Shown: positions 17,587-26,527, counted from the first letter of the stretch. The stretch is DNA of 64,000 bases from Dactylosporangium roseum (GCF_025264685.1 NZ_CP073721.1:673001-737000), one strand, 5' to 3'. Notes: generated by a model not told the origin, from the sequence alone. A program made the numbers and translations.

Positions 17587-17907
17587 TCAGGTCAGGGCGA
17601 AGACGTCCAGGAGGCCGGTCAGCTTCAACTGGGCGTAGGCCAGGGGGCGCGGGTTGCGCAGGGTCAGCGCGCAGCCGGCGCCGTTGGCGAGCTTCCAGCA
17701 GCTCACCAGCGCGCCGATGCCCGCCGAGTCGAGCACCGTCACCTCGTCCAGATCGAGCACCAACTCGCCCGGCCCGAAGGCCGGCAGTACCGCCCGCACG
17801 GCCAGCACGACCTGGTCCCGCGTGGCCAGGTCGAGTTCCCCGGCGAGGCGGATGACGACCGTGCCGGGAGCCGTGGCTTCCAGGGTCGCAGACAGCCCGT
17901 CGTCCAC
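17587..17907 (-). CDS. STAS-domain anti-sigma factor antagonist-like protein
   Basis: A 106-residue single STAS domain with VVIRLAGELDLATRD and the phosphorylation-site loop VLDSAGIGALV (Ser61), as in SpoIIAA/RsbV antagonists, which bind and neutralise anti-sigma kinases until phosphorylated. No kinase or sigma partner is adjacent. The GTG start has GGGAGG 6 nt upstream. It lies 30 bp downstream of an MFS gene on the same strand. Confidence 0.85.
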   Translation of the reverse strand: MDDGLSATLEATAPGTVVIRLAGELDLATRDQVVLAVRAVLPAFGPGELVLDLDEVTVLDSAGIGALVSCWKLANGAGCALTLRNPRPLAYAQLKLTGLLDVFALT

Positions 17908-17937
17908 ATGCGCCTCCCGCCGTATGAAGGGCGGGAG

Positions 17938-19176
17938 CTACCCGGCGACGGGGGCCGCAAACCTTTCGCCTTCCAGCTTTTTGGCCACCCGGCGCTCGCG
18001 GGCCGGTTGGATCAGCAGGTGTCCCGCCGCCGCGGTCAGGCCGAGCGCACCGCACAGCACCCAGTGCCAGTTGCCGAGGTGTTCCAGGCTGGCCCCGCCG
18101 GCCGCGGGCGCGATGAAGCTCGCCGCCGGGAAGACCAGGTAGAAGACGCTCTGGTACCTCGCGCGCAGCGCCTCCGGCGACAGCTCCGCGATCACGGCGG
18201 CGTTCGGCGGCGCCGCGATCATCGAGCCGACGGTCCAGATCGTCGCCGCGACGACGTACCCCGCGACGTCGTCGGCCAGCGCGACGGACGCGAAGCCCAG
18301 GCCCAGGAAGGCGTTGGCGACCGCGAGCGAGGTGCCCTTCCGCCAGCGGCCGATGAGCCGCGGCACGAACAACTGGCCGAGGACGATGAGCAGGCCCGCG
18401 TACGCGACCACCGAACCGTAGACGGTGGGCCGCAGCCCGTCGCCGGTGATCGCGAGCGGCAGGATCGTCGAGCTCTGCAAGGTGACCACGGCGAGCAGTA
18501 GCGAGAGCCCGACGAACAGCATGAACGACGGGTCGGTCAGTGCGGTGTGCAGGCCGCCGGGCGGCCGCACGGTGGTGGCGCGTCGCGGCCGGGTCTCGCG
18601 CACCTTCCACAGGATCAGCAGCGCGGTGACCAGGGTGGCGGCCGCGTCGACGGCGAACAGCAGCGGATAGCTCACCTCGGCGAGCAGGCCGGCGGTCAGC
18701 GACGCCACCGCCATGCCCAGGTTGAACGCCCAGAACTGGAGGTTGAACGCCCGGCTGCGGTCGTCGACCGGGGTCACGTCGACGATCGCCGCGACGAACG
18801 CCGGCCCGGGCATCGAGTGCGTCAGGCCGAGCAGCGCGGCGAGCGCGGCGATCACCGGCAGGTCGCCGGTGATCGCGAGGCCGGCCAGGAGCGCGACCGC
18901 GCCGAAGTGCGCCAGCAGCAGCGTGGGCCGGCGGCCCCAGCGGTCGGCCAGGACTCCACCGAGCAGGACCCCGGCGATACCGCCGATGCCGTATCCGCCG
19001 ACGACCAGGCCGGCGACGCTGAGCGACAGGTGCTGTGCCGACGTGAGGTACAGCGAGAGCACCAGCGCGACGAAACCGCCGACGCGGTTGATGAGCATGC
19101 CGGTCCAGAGGTACCAGTACATCCGTGGAAGGCCGCCGATGGTGGACCGGTACCACTTGCGCACGTCGCAGCTCAC
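17938..19176 (-). CDS. MFS transporter, paralogue 1
   Basis: A 412-residue 12-helix major facilitator protein with the motif-A loop GGVLADRWGRRP between helices 2 and 3. About half its residues resemble the neighbouring MFS protein at 19202 (shared RVGG/RAGS, ADRWGRRPT, ALSPEALRARYQ/GLSPAAMRGRYQ and PARERRVA segments), so the two arose by duplication. Substrate unknown; probably drug or metabolite efflux. GTG 19176 lacks a Shine-Dalgarno and follows an AT-rich patch (TAATAATTTGAA on the minus strand) that may hold its promoter; an internal Met at residue 19 is an alternative. Confidence 0.8.
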   Translation of the reverse strand: MSCDVRKWYRSTIGGLPRMYWYLWTGMLINRVGGFVALVLSLYLTSAQHLSLSVAGLVVGGYGIGGIAGVLLGGVLADRWGRRPTLLLAHFGAVALLAGLAITGDLPVIAALAALLGLTHSMPGPAFVAAIVDVTPVDDRSRAFNLQFWAFNLGMAVASLTAGLLAEVSYPLLFAVDAAATLVTALLILWKVRETRPRRATTVRPPGGLHTALTDPSFMLFVGLSLLLAVVTLQSSTILPLAITGDGLRPTVYGSVVAYAGLLIVLGQLFVPRLIGRWRKGTSLAVANAFLGLGFASVALADDVAGYVVAATIWTVGSMIAAPPNAAVIAELSPEALRARYQSVFYLVFPAASFIAPAAGGASLEHLGNWHWVLCGALGLTAAAGHLLIQPARERRVAKKLEGERFAAPVAG

Positions 19177-19201
19177 TTCAAATTATTAGGTAAGTTTACA
19201 T

Positions 19202-20425
19202 TTAGATCTTAGCCGGCGCGGCTTCGCGCCGGGCGGCGGCCAGCGCGGCCACCCGCCGTTCGCGCGCCGGCGCGGCGAGCAGTCCCCACACGCCGCCGAC
19301 CACGCCCAGCCCGAGGCAGCCGAGCCACAGCGTGGTGTTGCCGGCGTGGTCGCGCACCGCGCCGCCGAGGGTGGGCGCCAGGAACGACGCCATCTGCCAG
19401 GAGAGGGAGAAGGCGCCCTGGTAGCGGCCGCGCATCGCGGCGGGGGAGAGGCCGGCGAGCAGGGTCGCGTTCGAGGGGGCGTTGAGCATCTCGCCGGCCG
19501 TCCAGATCAGCACCGTCGCGCCGTACCAGACCGGGGTGTGCGCAAACGCGGTGAGCCCGAAACCCAGCCCGACCACCATCGAGGACACCGGCAGCACGAG
19601 GGCGGGGCGGCGCCGGGCCAGCAACCGGGTCAGGCCGAGTTGCCCGGTGACGATCATGACGCCGTTGAGTGCGATGACCACTCCGAACGTGCTGCTCGAC
19701 AGGCCGTCGTCGAGCATCGCCAGCGGCAACATCGACATGTGCTGAAGAAGGACCAGGGCCAGCAGCAGGTTGCAGGCGACGAACCCGAGGAACACCCGGT
19801 CCCGGAGCACGGTTCGCAGGCTTCCGGCCTGATGCTCGTGCTCGACCACCTCGGGCCGGGTCTCGCGGACCTTCACCGCGATGAGCAGCGCCGCCGCGGC
19901 GGTGGTCACCGCGTCGACGAGGAACAGCGTGAGATAGCCGGCCCGCGTCGCCAAGCCCGCCAGGACCGCGGCGATCGCGAAGCCGAGGTTGATCGCCCAG
20001 TAGTAGATGTTGAACGCGCGCATCCGGTCGGCCTCGGGCACGATGTCGGTCATCATCGCGCCGAGCGCCGGCCGGGCGGACTCGGCGGCCAGGCCCAGCG
20101 CGGCGGCCGCGACCATGATGGCGATCCGGTCCTGCGCCAGGCCCAGCGCGACCATCAGGGCCGACGCCGAGAAAAGGCCGAGCAGTGCGGTCGGCCGGCG
20201 GCCCCAGCGGTCGGCGAGCTGGCCGCCGGCCGTGACGCCGATCGCGCCGCCCACGCCGTACAACCCGATCACGAGGCCGGCGGCGGACTCACTGAAGCCA
20301 CGCTCTCTGGTCAGGTAGATCGTGAGGAAGATGATCACGAAGCTGCCGGCGCGGTTGACCAGGGTGGCCACCCACAGCACCCAGAACTGACCCGGTAAGC
20401 GCTGCTGCCCCGTAATGCCCGCCAC
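19202..20425 (-). CDS. MFS transporter, paralogue 2
   Basis: A 407-residue 12-helix MFS protein with the motif-A loop GGQLADRWGRRPT and a C-terminal PARERRVAALAAARRE, like its downstream neighbour. GTG 20425 is the annotated start; there is no clear Shine-Dalgarno sequence. The 25-bp gap between the two genes is unusually AT-rich, so the pair may be separately transcribed. They could form a heteromer or have diverged in substrate; neither can be told from sequence. Confidence 0.8.
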   Translation of the reverse strand: MAGITGQQRLPGQFWVLWVATLVNRAGSFVIIFLTIYLTRERGFSESAAGLVIGLYGVGGAIGVTAGGQLADRWGRRPTALLGLFSASALMVALGLAQDRIAIMVAAAALGLAAESARPALGAMMTDIVPEADRMRAFNIYYWAINLGFAIAAVLAGLATRAGYLTLFLVDAVTTAAAALLIAVKVRETRPEVVEHEHQAGSLRTVLRDRVFLGFVACNLLLALVLLQHMSMLPLAMLDDGLSSSTFGVVIALNGVMIVTGQLGLTRLLARRRPALVLPVSSMVVGLGFGLTAFAHTPVWYGATVLIWTAGEMLNAPSNATLLAGLSPAAMRGRYQGAFSLSWQMASFLAPTLGGAVRDHAGNTTLWLGCLGLGVVGGVWGLLAAPARERRVAALAAARREAAPAKI

Positions 20426-20489
20426 GGTCTCGCATCCTTACATCCGGGCCACTGTGCTGTCGAAGGGTTAAGTGCGGGAGGATGGTTTC

Positions 20490-21242
20490 ATGAGCGAAGT
20501 CGGGACACTGGTGCTCTTGCGGCACGGTGAGAGCGAGTGGAACGCCAAGAACCTGTTCACCGGCTGGGTCGACGTGGACCTCAGCGCCAAAGGAGAGGCC
20601 GAGGCCCGGCGGGGCGGCGAGCTGATCCGCGCGTCCGGTCTCCTGCCGGATGTGGTGCACACGTCAGTGCTGCGCCGTGCCATCCGTACCAGCGAGATCG
20701 CCCTGCACGCCGCCGACCGGCACTGGATCCCGGTCCAGCGCAATTGGCGGCTCAACGAGCGGCACTACGGCGCATTGCAGGGCAAGAACAAGAAGCAGAC
20801 GCTGGAGGAGTTCGGCGAGGAGCAGTTCATGCTCTGGCGCCGCTCCTACGACGTGCCCCCGCCGCCGATCGCCGACGACGACGAGTGGTCGCAGTCCGGC
20901 GACCCGCGGTATGCGACCCTGCCGCCGGAGCTGCTGCCGCGCACCGAGTGCCTGAAGGACGTCGTGCGGCGCATGCTGCCGTACTGGTACGACCAGATCG
21001 TCCCCCAGTTGCTCGCCGGCAGGACGGTGCTGGTGGCGGCGCACGGCAACTCGCTGCGTGCGCTCGTGAAGCACCTCGACGGCATCTCCGACGAGGCGAT
21101 CGCCAAGCTCAACATCCCGACGGGCATCCCGCTGCGGTACGACCTGGACGCGTCGCTCAAGCCGATCACGCCGGGCGGGACCTACCTCGACCCGGAGGCC
21201 GCGGCCGAGGCTGCCGCCGCGGTGGCGAACCAGGGCCGCTGA
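20490..21242 (+). CDS. gpmA: 2,3-bisphosphoglycerate-dependent phosphoglycerate mutase
   Basis: A 250-residue dPGM of glycolysis, interconverting 3- and 2-phosphoglycerate through a phosphohistidine. Seen: [10 protein letters not shown] with the catalytic His, [14 protein letters not shown], and [17 protein letters not shown] with the second catalytic His. ATG 20490 has GGGAGGA 7 nt upstream; an in-frame GTG at 20472 is less well placed. The gene neighbours phoU-senX3-regX3 as gpm1 does in mycobacteria. Confidence 0.95.
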   Translation: MSEVGTLVLLRHGESEWNAKNLFTGWVDVDLSAKGEAEARRGGELIRASGLLPDVVHTSVLRRAIRTSEIALHAADRHWIPVQRNWRLNERHYGALQGKNKKQTLEEFGEEQFMLWRRSYDVPPPPIADDDEWSQSGDPRYATLPPELLPRTECLKDVVRRMLPYWYDQIVPQLLAGRTVLVAAHGNSLRALVKHLDGISDEAIAKLNIPTGIPLRYDLDASLKPITPGGTYLDPEAAAEAAAAVANQGR

Positions 21243-21249
21243 CCCCGTG

Positions 21250-21283
21250 CGAAGCGGGCGGGGCGCCGGTCCCTCCCGCTTCG
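21250..21283. terminator. Hairpin between convergent gpmA and phoU
   Basis: CGAAGCGGG (21250-21258) and CCCGCTTCG (21275-21283) form a perfect 9-bp stem with a 16-nt GC-rich loop, in the 54-bp gap between the two stops. Likely a bidirectional terminator. Confidence 0.55.
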
Positions 21284-21296
21284 TCGTGTCGTGGCC

Positions 21297-21965
21297 TCAC
21301 TCGGCCGGTTTGGCGTCCTTGGCGTCCAGCGCTTCGCCGGTCACCAGGAACACCACGTGCCGCCCGGCGTTGACCGCGTGGTCGGCGTACCGCTCGTAGT
21401 AGCGGCCCAGCAGTGCCGAGTCGACCGCCGCCTCGGTGCCCTCGGTCCAGCCCGGGCCGAACATGATGCCGAAGAGGCTGGTGTGCAGGCGGTCCATCGC
21501 GTCGTCGTCACGGTCCAGTTGGCCGGCGGCCACCACGTCGGAGGTGGAGATCGCCCGGGAGATCTTGCCGGCGATCCGGTCGGCGACCGAGCCCATCCGC
21601 TCGAACGTCTCGACCAGTGGGGCCGGCACGGCGACGTTGGGGTGGCGGCGCAGGGCGGTCTTGGCCACGTGCTCGGCGAGGTCGCCCATCCGCTCCAGGT
21701 CGGCCGCCAGGTGCAGCGCGGTCAGCACCACACGCAGGTCGGACGCCACGGGCGCCTGGCGGGCGCACAGGTCGTACACCTTGTCCTCGACGAGCCGGTA
21801 GAGGGCGTTGACCTCGGCGTCGCGGGCGATGACCTCTTCCGCGTCGGTCTGGTCGGCGTTCAGAAGGGCGCCGGTGGCCCGGTTCATGGCGCTGCGGACG
21901 GCGTCGGCCATCCACACCAGCAGCCGGTTGACCTGCACAAGATCCGCACGGTATTCGTCGCGCAT
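21297..21965 (-). CDS. phoU: Phosphate transport system regulator PhoU
   Basis: A 222-residue all-helical PhoU with two tandem three-helix repeats. Acidic metal-binding signatures include DLERMGDLAEHVAK in the first repeat and LGRYYERYADHAVN in the second. PhoU links Pst phosphate uptake to the SenX3-RegX3 two-component system and restrains kinase signalling when phosphate is ample. The frame is open upstream to 22316, but the start MRDEYRADL (ATG 21965) matches the family. Divergent from senX3 with a PHO-box-like site between. Confidence 0.93.
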   Translation of the reverse strand: MRDEYRADLVQVNRLLVWMADAVRSAMNRATGALLNADQTDAEEVIARDAEVNALYRLVEDKVYDLCARQAPVASDLRVVLTALHLAADLERMGDLAEHVAKTALRRHPNVAVPAPLVETFERMGSVADRIAGKISRAISTSDVVAAGQLDRDDDAMDRLHTSLFGIMFGPGWTEGTEAAVDSALLGRYYERYADHAVNAGRHVVFLVTGEALDAKDAKPAE

Positions 21966-22016
21966 GGTGCTCCCATCGTGTCGGACCTCACGGTATGGTT
22001 CCGCCCCCGCGCCGGA

Positions 22017-22045
22017 CGTGAACTTCACCCCGCGAGGGGGTGAAC
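22017..22045 (-). promoter_or_regulatory. PHO-box-like RegX3/PhoP operator
   Basis: On the minus strand GTTCACC (22045-22039) and GTTCACG (22023-22017) are 22 bp apart, with a degenerate 11-bp unit between. This is the direct-repeat spacing of actinobacterial PHO boxes (GTTCACC repeats, 11-bp period). It sits between the phoU and senX3 starts, where autoregulation by RegX3 is expected. Confidence 0.6.
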
Positions 22046-22117
22046 ACTGGACGACGTGAGCCCGTTTCGTGCCTTCGCGTGCCGTCGGTCGGGTGAGCGA
22101 CCTCCTACCATCGAGCC

Positions 22118-23215
22118 GTGGAGTGGAAGTTCCGGCAGCAGGCGAAAGCCGAGGGTCCGGCGATGACCGAGATCCTCGACGCGTTGCTGGTCGGGGTGCT
22201 CGTGCTGGACGAGGACGACCGCCCGGTGCTCGCCAACGCGGCGGTCCGCGAGATGGGCCTCGTGCGGCAACGCGCCGGTTCGACCGTCGACGAGGCGCAC
22301 ACGATCGTGCGGACACTCGCCGGTCAGGTGCGGCGCAGCGGGGTCACCCGGGTCGTCGAGCTCGACCTGCCCCGGATCACCCATGGCGATCCGCTGGGTG
22401 TCAACGTGCGCGCCGTCGCGCTCGACGGCGGCCGGGTCGCGATCGAGGCCACCGACGTCACCGAGGCCCACCGGGTCGCCCGCGTGCGGCGCGACTTCGT
22501 CGCCAACGTCAGTCACGAGCTGAAGACCCCGGTCGGCGCGCTCCAACTGCTCGCCGAGGCCCTCCTGGACGCCACCGACAAGGACCCCGCCGCCGCCATC
22601 CGGTTCGCGGAGCGGATCAAGCACGAGTCGTCGCGGCTCGGCCGGCTCGTCTCCGAGCTGCTGGAACTGTCCCGGCTGCAGGGCGCGGAGCCGCTGCCCG
22701 AGTTGGAGCCGGTCGACGTCGACAAGATCACGGCCGAGGTGCTCGACCGCACCAAGACCCCGGCCTCTGCCAAGGAGATCGAGGTGATCTTCGAGGGTGT
22801 CCGGGGCCTGACCGTCTACGGCAACGAAAACCAGTTGGTCACGGCCGTGGTCAACCTCGTGGAAAACGCGATCGCCTACTCGCCGGAGTCGACCCGGGTC
22901 ACCGTCACCACGTCGGCGAGCGAGGACGGGTTCGTCGAGATCGCGGTCGCCGACCAGGGCATCGGCATCGAGCCGCGCGACCTGGACCGGATCTTCGAGC
23001 GGTTCTACCGCGCCGACCGGGCGCGCTCCCGGGCTACCGGCGGCACCGGCCTCGGCCTGGCGATCGTCAAGCACATCTCCACCAACCACGGCGGCTGGGT
23101 CACGGTGACCAGCACCGTCGGTGTTGGCTCGACGTTCACCTTGCGGCTGCCGTCGCGTCCGCCGGAGGGCACGTTGGCGCTACCGCCGTCAGTTGAGATC
23201 GGAGGGGCCCCATGA
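22118..23215 (+). CDS. senX3: SenX3-like phosphate sensor histidine kinase lacking membrane segments
   Basis: A 365-residue kinase: PAS-like domain (about residues 16-118), HisKA with VSHELKTP (His133), and an HATPase with NLVENAIAYSPE, DQGIGIEP, FERFYRADRARS and GGTGLGLAIV. The two N-terminal transmembrane helices of mycobacterial SenX3 are absent. GTG 22118 follows TACCAT by 6 nt and an in-frame stop lies at 22094, so no longer form is possible. It is presumably cytoplasmic, perhaps recruited through PhoU. ATGA overlap with the regX3 reading frame. Confidence 0.9.
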   Translation: MEWKFRQQAKAEGPAMTEILDALLVGVLVLDEDDRPVLANAAVREMGLVRQRAGSTVDEAHTIVRTLAGQVRRSGVTRVVELDLPRITHGDPLGVNVRAVALDGGRVAIEATDVTEAHRVARVRRDFVANVSHELKTPVGALQLLAEALLDATDKDPAAAIRFAERIKHESSRLGRLVSELLELSRLQGAEPLPELEPVDVDKITAEVLDRTKTPASAKEIEVIFEGVRGLTVYGNENQLVTAVVNLVENAIAYSPESTRVTVTTSASEDGFVEIAVADQGIGIEPRDLDRIFERFYRADRARSRATGGTGLGLAIVKHISTNHGGWVTVTSTVGVGSTFTLRLPSRPPEGTLALPPSVEIGGAP

Positions 23216-23286
23216 TCGTTATGCGACAGCAATCCCGCGGTTCGCAGCGTAGTGCGGTTCCCCGGCAGCTACGAAAGGACAGCACG

Positions 23287-23970
23287 TTGGCGCGCGTACT
23301 CGTGGTCGAGGACGAAGAGTCGATTTCCGACCCGCTGTCGTACATGCTGCGTCGCGAGGGTTTTGAGGTCTCCGTCGCGGCGACCGGCACCGAGGCCCTG
23401 ACCGAGTTCGACCGCACCGGCGCGGACATCGTCCTGCTCGACCTGATGCTCCCCGAGCTGTCCGGCACCGAGGTGTGCCGGCAGATGCGGCAGAAGTCCA
23501 ACGTGCCGATCATCATGATCACGGCGCGGGACAGCGAGATCGACAAGGTGGTCGGGCTGGAGATCGGCGCTGACGACTACGTCACCAAGCCGTACTCGCC
23601 GCGCGAGCTGGTCGCCCGCATCCGCGCGGTGCTGCGGCGCCAGGTCGACGCCGTCGGTGACCTCGCGCCGCCGACGCTCTCGGCCGGCCCGGTCCGCATG
23701 GACGTCGACCGGCACGTCGTCACCGTCGCCGGCGGCACGGTGCAGTTGCCGCTCAAGGAGTTCGAGCTGCTCGAGCTGCTGCTGCGCAACGCCGGCCGGG
23801 TCCTCACCCGGGGCCAGTTGATCGACCGGGTGTGGGGCGCGGACTACGTCGGCGACACCAAGACCCTCGACGTCCATGTGAAGCGCCTGCGGTCGAAGAT
23901 CGAGCCCGAACCGTCCGCCCCCCGGTACATCGTCACGGTGCGCGGCCTGGGCTACAAATTCGAGCCGTAA
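23287..23970 (+). CDS. regX3: Phosphate-responsive OmpR/PhoB-type response regulator
   Basis: A 227-residue regulator: receiver domain with acidic pocket VVEDEE and phosphoacceptor Asp52 in LLDLMLPELSG, then a winged-helix DNA-binding domain ending TVRGLGYKFEP. The frame is open to ATG 23212, which overlaps the senX3 stop, but TTG 23287 has GAAAGGA 6 nt upstream and gives the canonical LARVLVVEDEE start. Activates phosphate-starvation genes through PHO boxes such as 22017-22045. Convergent with the PilZ gene, palindrome copy 2 between. Confidence 0.93.
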   Translation: MARVLVVEDEESISDPLSYMLRREGFEVSVAATGTEALTEFDRTGADIVLLDLMLPELSGTEVCRQMRQKSNVPIIMITARDSEIDKVVGLEIGADDYVTKPYSPRELVARIRAVLRRQVDAVGDLAPPTLSAGPVRMDVDRHVVTVAGGTVQLPLKEFELLELLLRNAGRVLTRGQLIDRVWGADYVGDTKTLDVHVKRLRSKIEPEPSAPRYIVTVRGLGYKFEP

Positions 23971-23994
23971 CCCCCTCCTCCCCTCAGCCCTTAG

Positions 23995-24073
23995 GCGTCG
24001 ATCTTGCAGTTATGGTGCCGCGACGCTCCCTATTTGTCCGTGTTTGTCGGCACCATAACTGCAAGATCGACGC
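23995..24073. repeat. Dispersed palindrome, copy 2 (25-bp perfect arms)
   Basis: Arms 23995-24019 and 24049-24073 are perfect reverse complements with a 29-nt loop. Relative to copy 1 each arm carries the same paired substitution (TTATGG for TTGTGG), so pairing is kept. The loop keeps CTCCCT near its 5' side and TTTGTC at its end. It lies between convergent regX3 and the PilZ gene. Confidence 0.9.
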
Positions 24074-24090
24074 GAAAGGAAGGGGTGGGG

Positions 24091-24723
24091 TCAGCCGGCG
24101 TTGGCGACCGACTCGCGACTGCGGCGGCGCTCCTCCATCTCGCGGCGCAGCACGTGGCCCCGGATCGCCCGGCCGACGAGTTCGGTCGTCTCATACGTGA
24201 TGATCACGTCGTACGTCCCGTTCTCGTAGTCCCGGCGGACGAACAGCACCGTGCCGTTCAGCGGGATCGTCTGGTCCTCCAGGGCGATCCGCAGCTCGAC
24301 CCGGTCGTCCCGGTCGAACTTGTCCTCCAGCATCCGGCAGCGGATTCCGCCCTCGGACAGGTCGATGACCCGGCCCGCGTACGCGGTGCCACCTATCGTC
24401 ACCTCGACCGGCCCACCGCCGCCGCCGCGGACGTAGTTTCGGCGGGTCTGCAGCCGGATGCTGCCGATCGCCTCCAGCGACCAGCGCGGCGGCTGCTCCT
24501 TGCTCAGTCCCGTCAGCCGCACGTCCACCGCGTGCCGCCGGTCGCCCGCGACCCAGGCCAGCTCCAGCGACGTGCCGACCTTCGGCAGGTCGGCACCGTT
24601 CACGCCGAAGGGCGCGGCCACGGTCAGGCGCTTGTCGGTCGCGTCCTCGACGCGGGACCGATAGGCCTCGCCATCCATCAGGACCACGTCGACCAGGGTG
24701 TTGATCGCGGGCAGACTGGTCAC
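24091..24723 (-). CDS. PilZ-domain protein, putative c-di-GMP receptor
   Basis: About 210 residues: an N-terminal YcgR-like beta domain and a C-terminal PilZ domain. The latter holds the RxxxR-type TRRNYVR, the DLSEGGIRC loop (DxSxxG) and FVRRDYENGTYDV. Binding of cyclic di-GMP is expected from these residues; the output partner is unknown. The start is uncertain: the frame opens at 24819 inside the acyltransferase gene, and GTG 24723 (or 24729) after that gene's stop is the likely one. Follows the acyltransferase by 38 bp. Confidence 0.75.
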   Translation of the reverse strand: MTSLPAINTLVDVVLMDGEAYRSRVEDATDKRLTVAAPFGVNGADLPKVGTSLELAWVAGDRRHAVDVRLTGLSKEQPPRWSLEAIGSIRLQTRRNYVRGGGGGPVEVTIGGTAYAGRVIDLSEGGIRCRMLEDKFDRDDRVELRIALEDQTIPLNGTVLFVRRDYENGTYDVIITYETTELVGRAIRGHVLRREMEERRRSRESVANAG

Positions 24724-24761
24724 GCCCACAGGTTCGGCCTCGATCGGGCCGACTTGAGGAT

Positions 24762-25409
24762 TCAGGAGTCGAGTGCCGCGCGCCATTCGTACGGCTTGGC
24801 GAAGTGCCCCGGCGCGCACACCAGCTCGTCGATCTTGCGCTTCTCGCGGGCCGGGCTGCCGGCGACCACGGTGTCGGGCGGCACGTCACGGGTGACCACC
24901 GAGCCGGCGCCGACCAGTGCGCGGGCGCCGATCCGGACCCCGGGCAGGACGGTCGCGTTGCCGCCGATGGACGCGTCGTCGTCGACGGTGGCGCCGCCGA
25001 CGCACTCGTCGTATCGCGGGCAGGGCGGGTGCGGGTCGTCGGTGAACACGACCCCGGGGCCGAGGAACACCCGCCGGCCGAGGGTCACGTTCTCCAGGAA
25101 GCAGTGCGAGTGGACGCGGCTGCCGTCGCCGATCCGGTTGCCGGGCTCGAGCACGGCGTTCGTACCGACCGAACAACCGTCCCCGATGATGTTGTTCTCC
25201 CGGATCATGGCGCCGTGTCCGGACTGGAACCGCTCGCCGATCACCGCACCCGCGTAGATCACCGTGCCCGATCGGATACAACTGTTGGCCCCGATGACGG
25301 TCGGGAACTCGCCCGGCCGCGCCCCCCGCGGCGGTACGCCGATCCGGGCCCCGGGCTCGACAACAGTGCCTTCGCCGAGCTGCACCCCGGGAAAGATCTC
25401 TTCGTTCAC
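24762..25409 (-). CDS. Left-handed beta-helix acyltransferase
   Basis: A 215-residue hexapeptide-repeat protein with many [IV]GxxxxI-type turns (VIGANSCIRSGTVIYAGAVI, IIGDGCSVGTNAVL) and the family finish PPDTVVAGSPAR, as in sugar O- or N-acetyltransferases of the WbbJ/WbpD type that form trimers. A role in modifying a nucleotide sugar or glycan is inferred. GTG 25409 follows TAGGTT by 6 nt on the minus strand: leaderless. Confidence 0.8.
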   Translation of the reverse strand: MNEEIFPGVQLGEGTVVEPGARIGVPPRGARPGEFPTVIGANSCIRSGTVIYAGAVIGERFQSGHGAMIRENNIIGDGCSVGTNAVLEPGNRIGDGSRVHSHCFLENVTLGRRVFLGPGVVFTDDPHPPCPRYDECVGGATVDDDASIGGNATVLPGVRIGARALVGAGSVVTRDVPPDTVVAGSPAREKRKIDELVCAPGHFAKPYEWRAALDS

Positions 25410-25485
25410 CGCATGAACCTATCCGGGCGGTGGGTTCGCCGGTTGTCGCACACCGGACACCACCCTGACCGTACCGTTGCGATTG

Positions 25486-25698
25486 GTGCGCACGTTCAAC
25501 ACCGGCCCGGCCGGGATGTTCTTGATGCTGGTCGGCGTGATGCTGGCGGCCAGTTCGGCGTGGACCGCGGTCGGCGCGGCCACCTGGTCCGAGTCCCTGC
25601 CGAGCATCTTCATCGGCCTGTCACTGCTGGCGGTCGGCTCTTCGCTGCTCGCCAGGGCCCGGCGCCAGCAGCCCACCGAGCACGAGGAGGACGACTGA
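25486..25698 (+). CDS. Small two-helix membrane protein
   Basis: About 70 residues with two hydrophobic helices (GMFLMLVGVMLAASSAW and SIFIGLSLLAVGSSLLA) and a charged C-terminus (RRQQPTEHEEDD). No recognised family. TACCGT ends 8 nt before GTG 25486, with no Shine-Dalgarno; an in-frame TTG lies three codons upstream. Divergent from the acyltransferase and convergent with the Rv0495c-like gene, 4 bp away. Confidence 0.6.
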   Translation: MRTFNTGPAGMFLMLVGVMLAASSAWTAVGAATWSESLPSIFIGLSLLAVGSSLLARARRQQPTEHEEDD

Positions 25699-25702
25699 CC
25701 CG

Positions 25703-26527
25703 TCAGACGGGGCGGATCGGGATGAGTTCGCGGGCCGCCACCGTGGCCGGGTGAGGGGCGATCATGCCCTGCTCGACGCGGGCCGCGCACAGTTCGGCGA
25801 GCTTGGCGTAGGCCGCCTTGCCGATCAGGGCCGTCAGCTCCGGCTCGTACTCCTGGTAGAGCCGCAGCGCGCCGACGTGGGCCTCCGGGGAGGACGTGCA
25901 CCACCAGTGCAGGTCGTGGCCACCCTCGCCCCAGCCGCGCCGGTCGAACTCGCCCAGCGTCGAGACCAGCACCTTGGTGCCGTCGGGGCGCTTGCGCCAG
26001 TCCTGGTCGCGGCGGACCGGCAACTGCCAGCACACGTCCGGCTTGTATTCCAGCGGGTGCACGCCGTCGCGCAGCGCCTGGCCGTGCAGGGCGCAGCCGC
26101 CACCGCCGGGGAAGTCGGGGTCGTTCTGGAAGACGCAGCCGGCGCCGGGGCGGGTGGCCGTGCGCAGCGCGGGGTTCTCACCGTCGATGGTGTCCGTCTC
26201 GGTGTAGTTCTTGAACCCCTTGCGGTAGTGCTGCCAGTGCTCCGGCGAGAGCCGCTTCGCCGCCGCGCGCACGCGCTTCTTGTCGTCGTCGTCGGTGAAG
26301 AAGGCGCCGTGCGAGCAGCAACCCTGCTCCGGCCGGCCCTCGACGATGCCGTGGCAGCCGGTGCCGTAGACACATGTCCAATTGGACAGCAGCCATGTCA
26401 TGTCGGCACGGATGAGGTGGTCGGCGTCATCCGGGTCGGCGAACTCCAGCCACTCACGCGGGAAGTCGAGGTCGACCTCGGGGTGGCGCGGGTCGTCCGG
26501 GTCTTCGACCTCGACCTGTATCTCCAT
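25703..26527 (-). CDS. Cysteine-rich conserved protein (Rv0495c-like)
   Basis: A 274-residue protein of unknown function conserved in actinobacteria next to ppx. Two Cys/His clusters stand out: [13 protein letters not shown] with GCCSHGAFF, and GCVFQND with GGGGCALH, followed by VCWQLPV; they suggest a metal or Fe-S site like that of YkgJ-type proteins. Strongly acidic N-terminus. ATG 26527 follows TACGCT by 7 nt on the minus strand: leaderless and divergent from ppx. Confidence 0.75.
   Translation of the reverse strand: MEIQVEVEDPDDPRHPEVDLDFPREWLEFADPDDADHLIRADMTWLLSNWTCVYGTGCHGIVEGRPEQGCCSHGAFFTDDDDKKRVRAAAKRLSPEHWQHYRKGFKNYTETDTIDGENPALRTATRPGAGCVFQNDPDFPGGGGCALHGQALRDGVHPLEYKPDVCWQLPVRRDQDWRKRPDGTKVLVSTLGEFDRRGWGEGGHDLHWWCTSSPEAHVGALRLYQEYEPELTALIGKAAYAKLAELCAARVEQGMIAPHPATVAARELIPIRPV

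Noticed and set aside
16313..19156. 947-codon open frame on the minus strand
   Set aside because: It lies antisense to mshA's end and the YbjN gene and across the STAS and MFS genes in another frame; the composition (Arg/Ala/Pro/Gly) is that of a GC-rich shadow frame with no domain.
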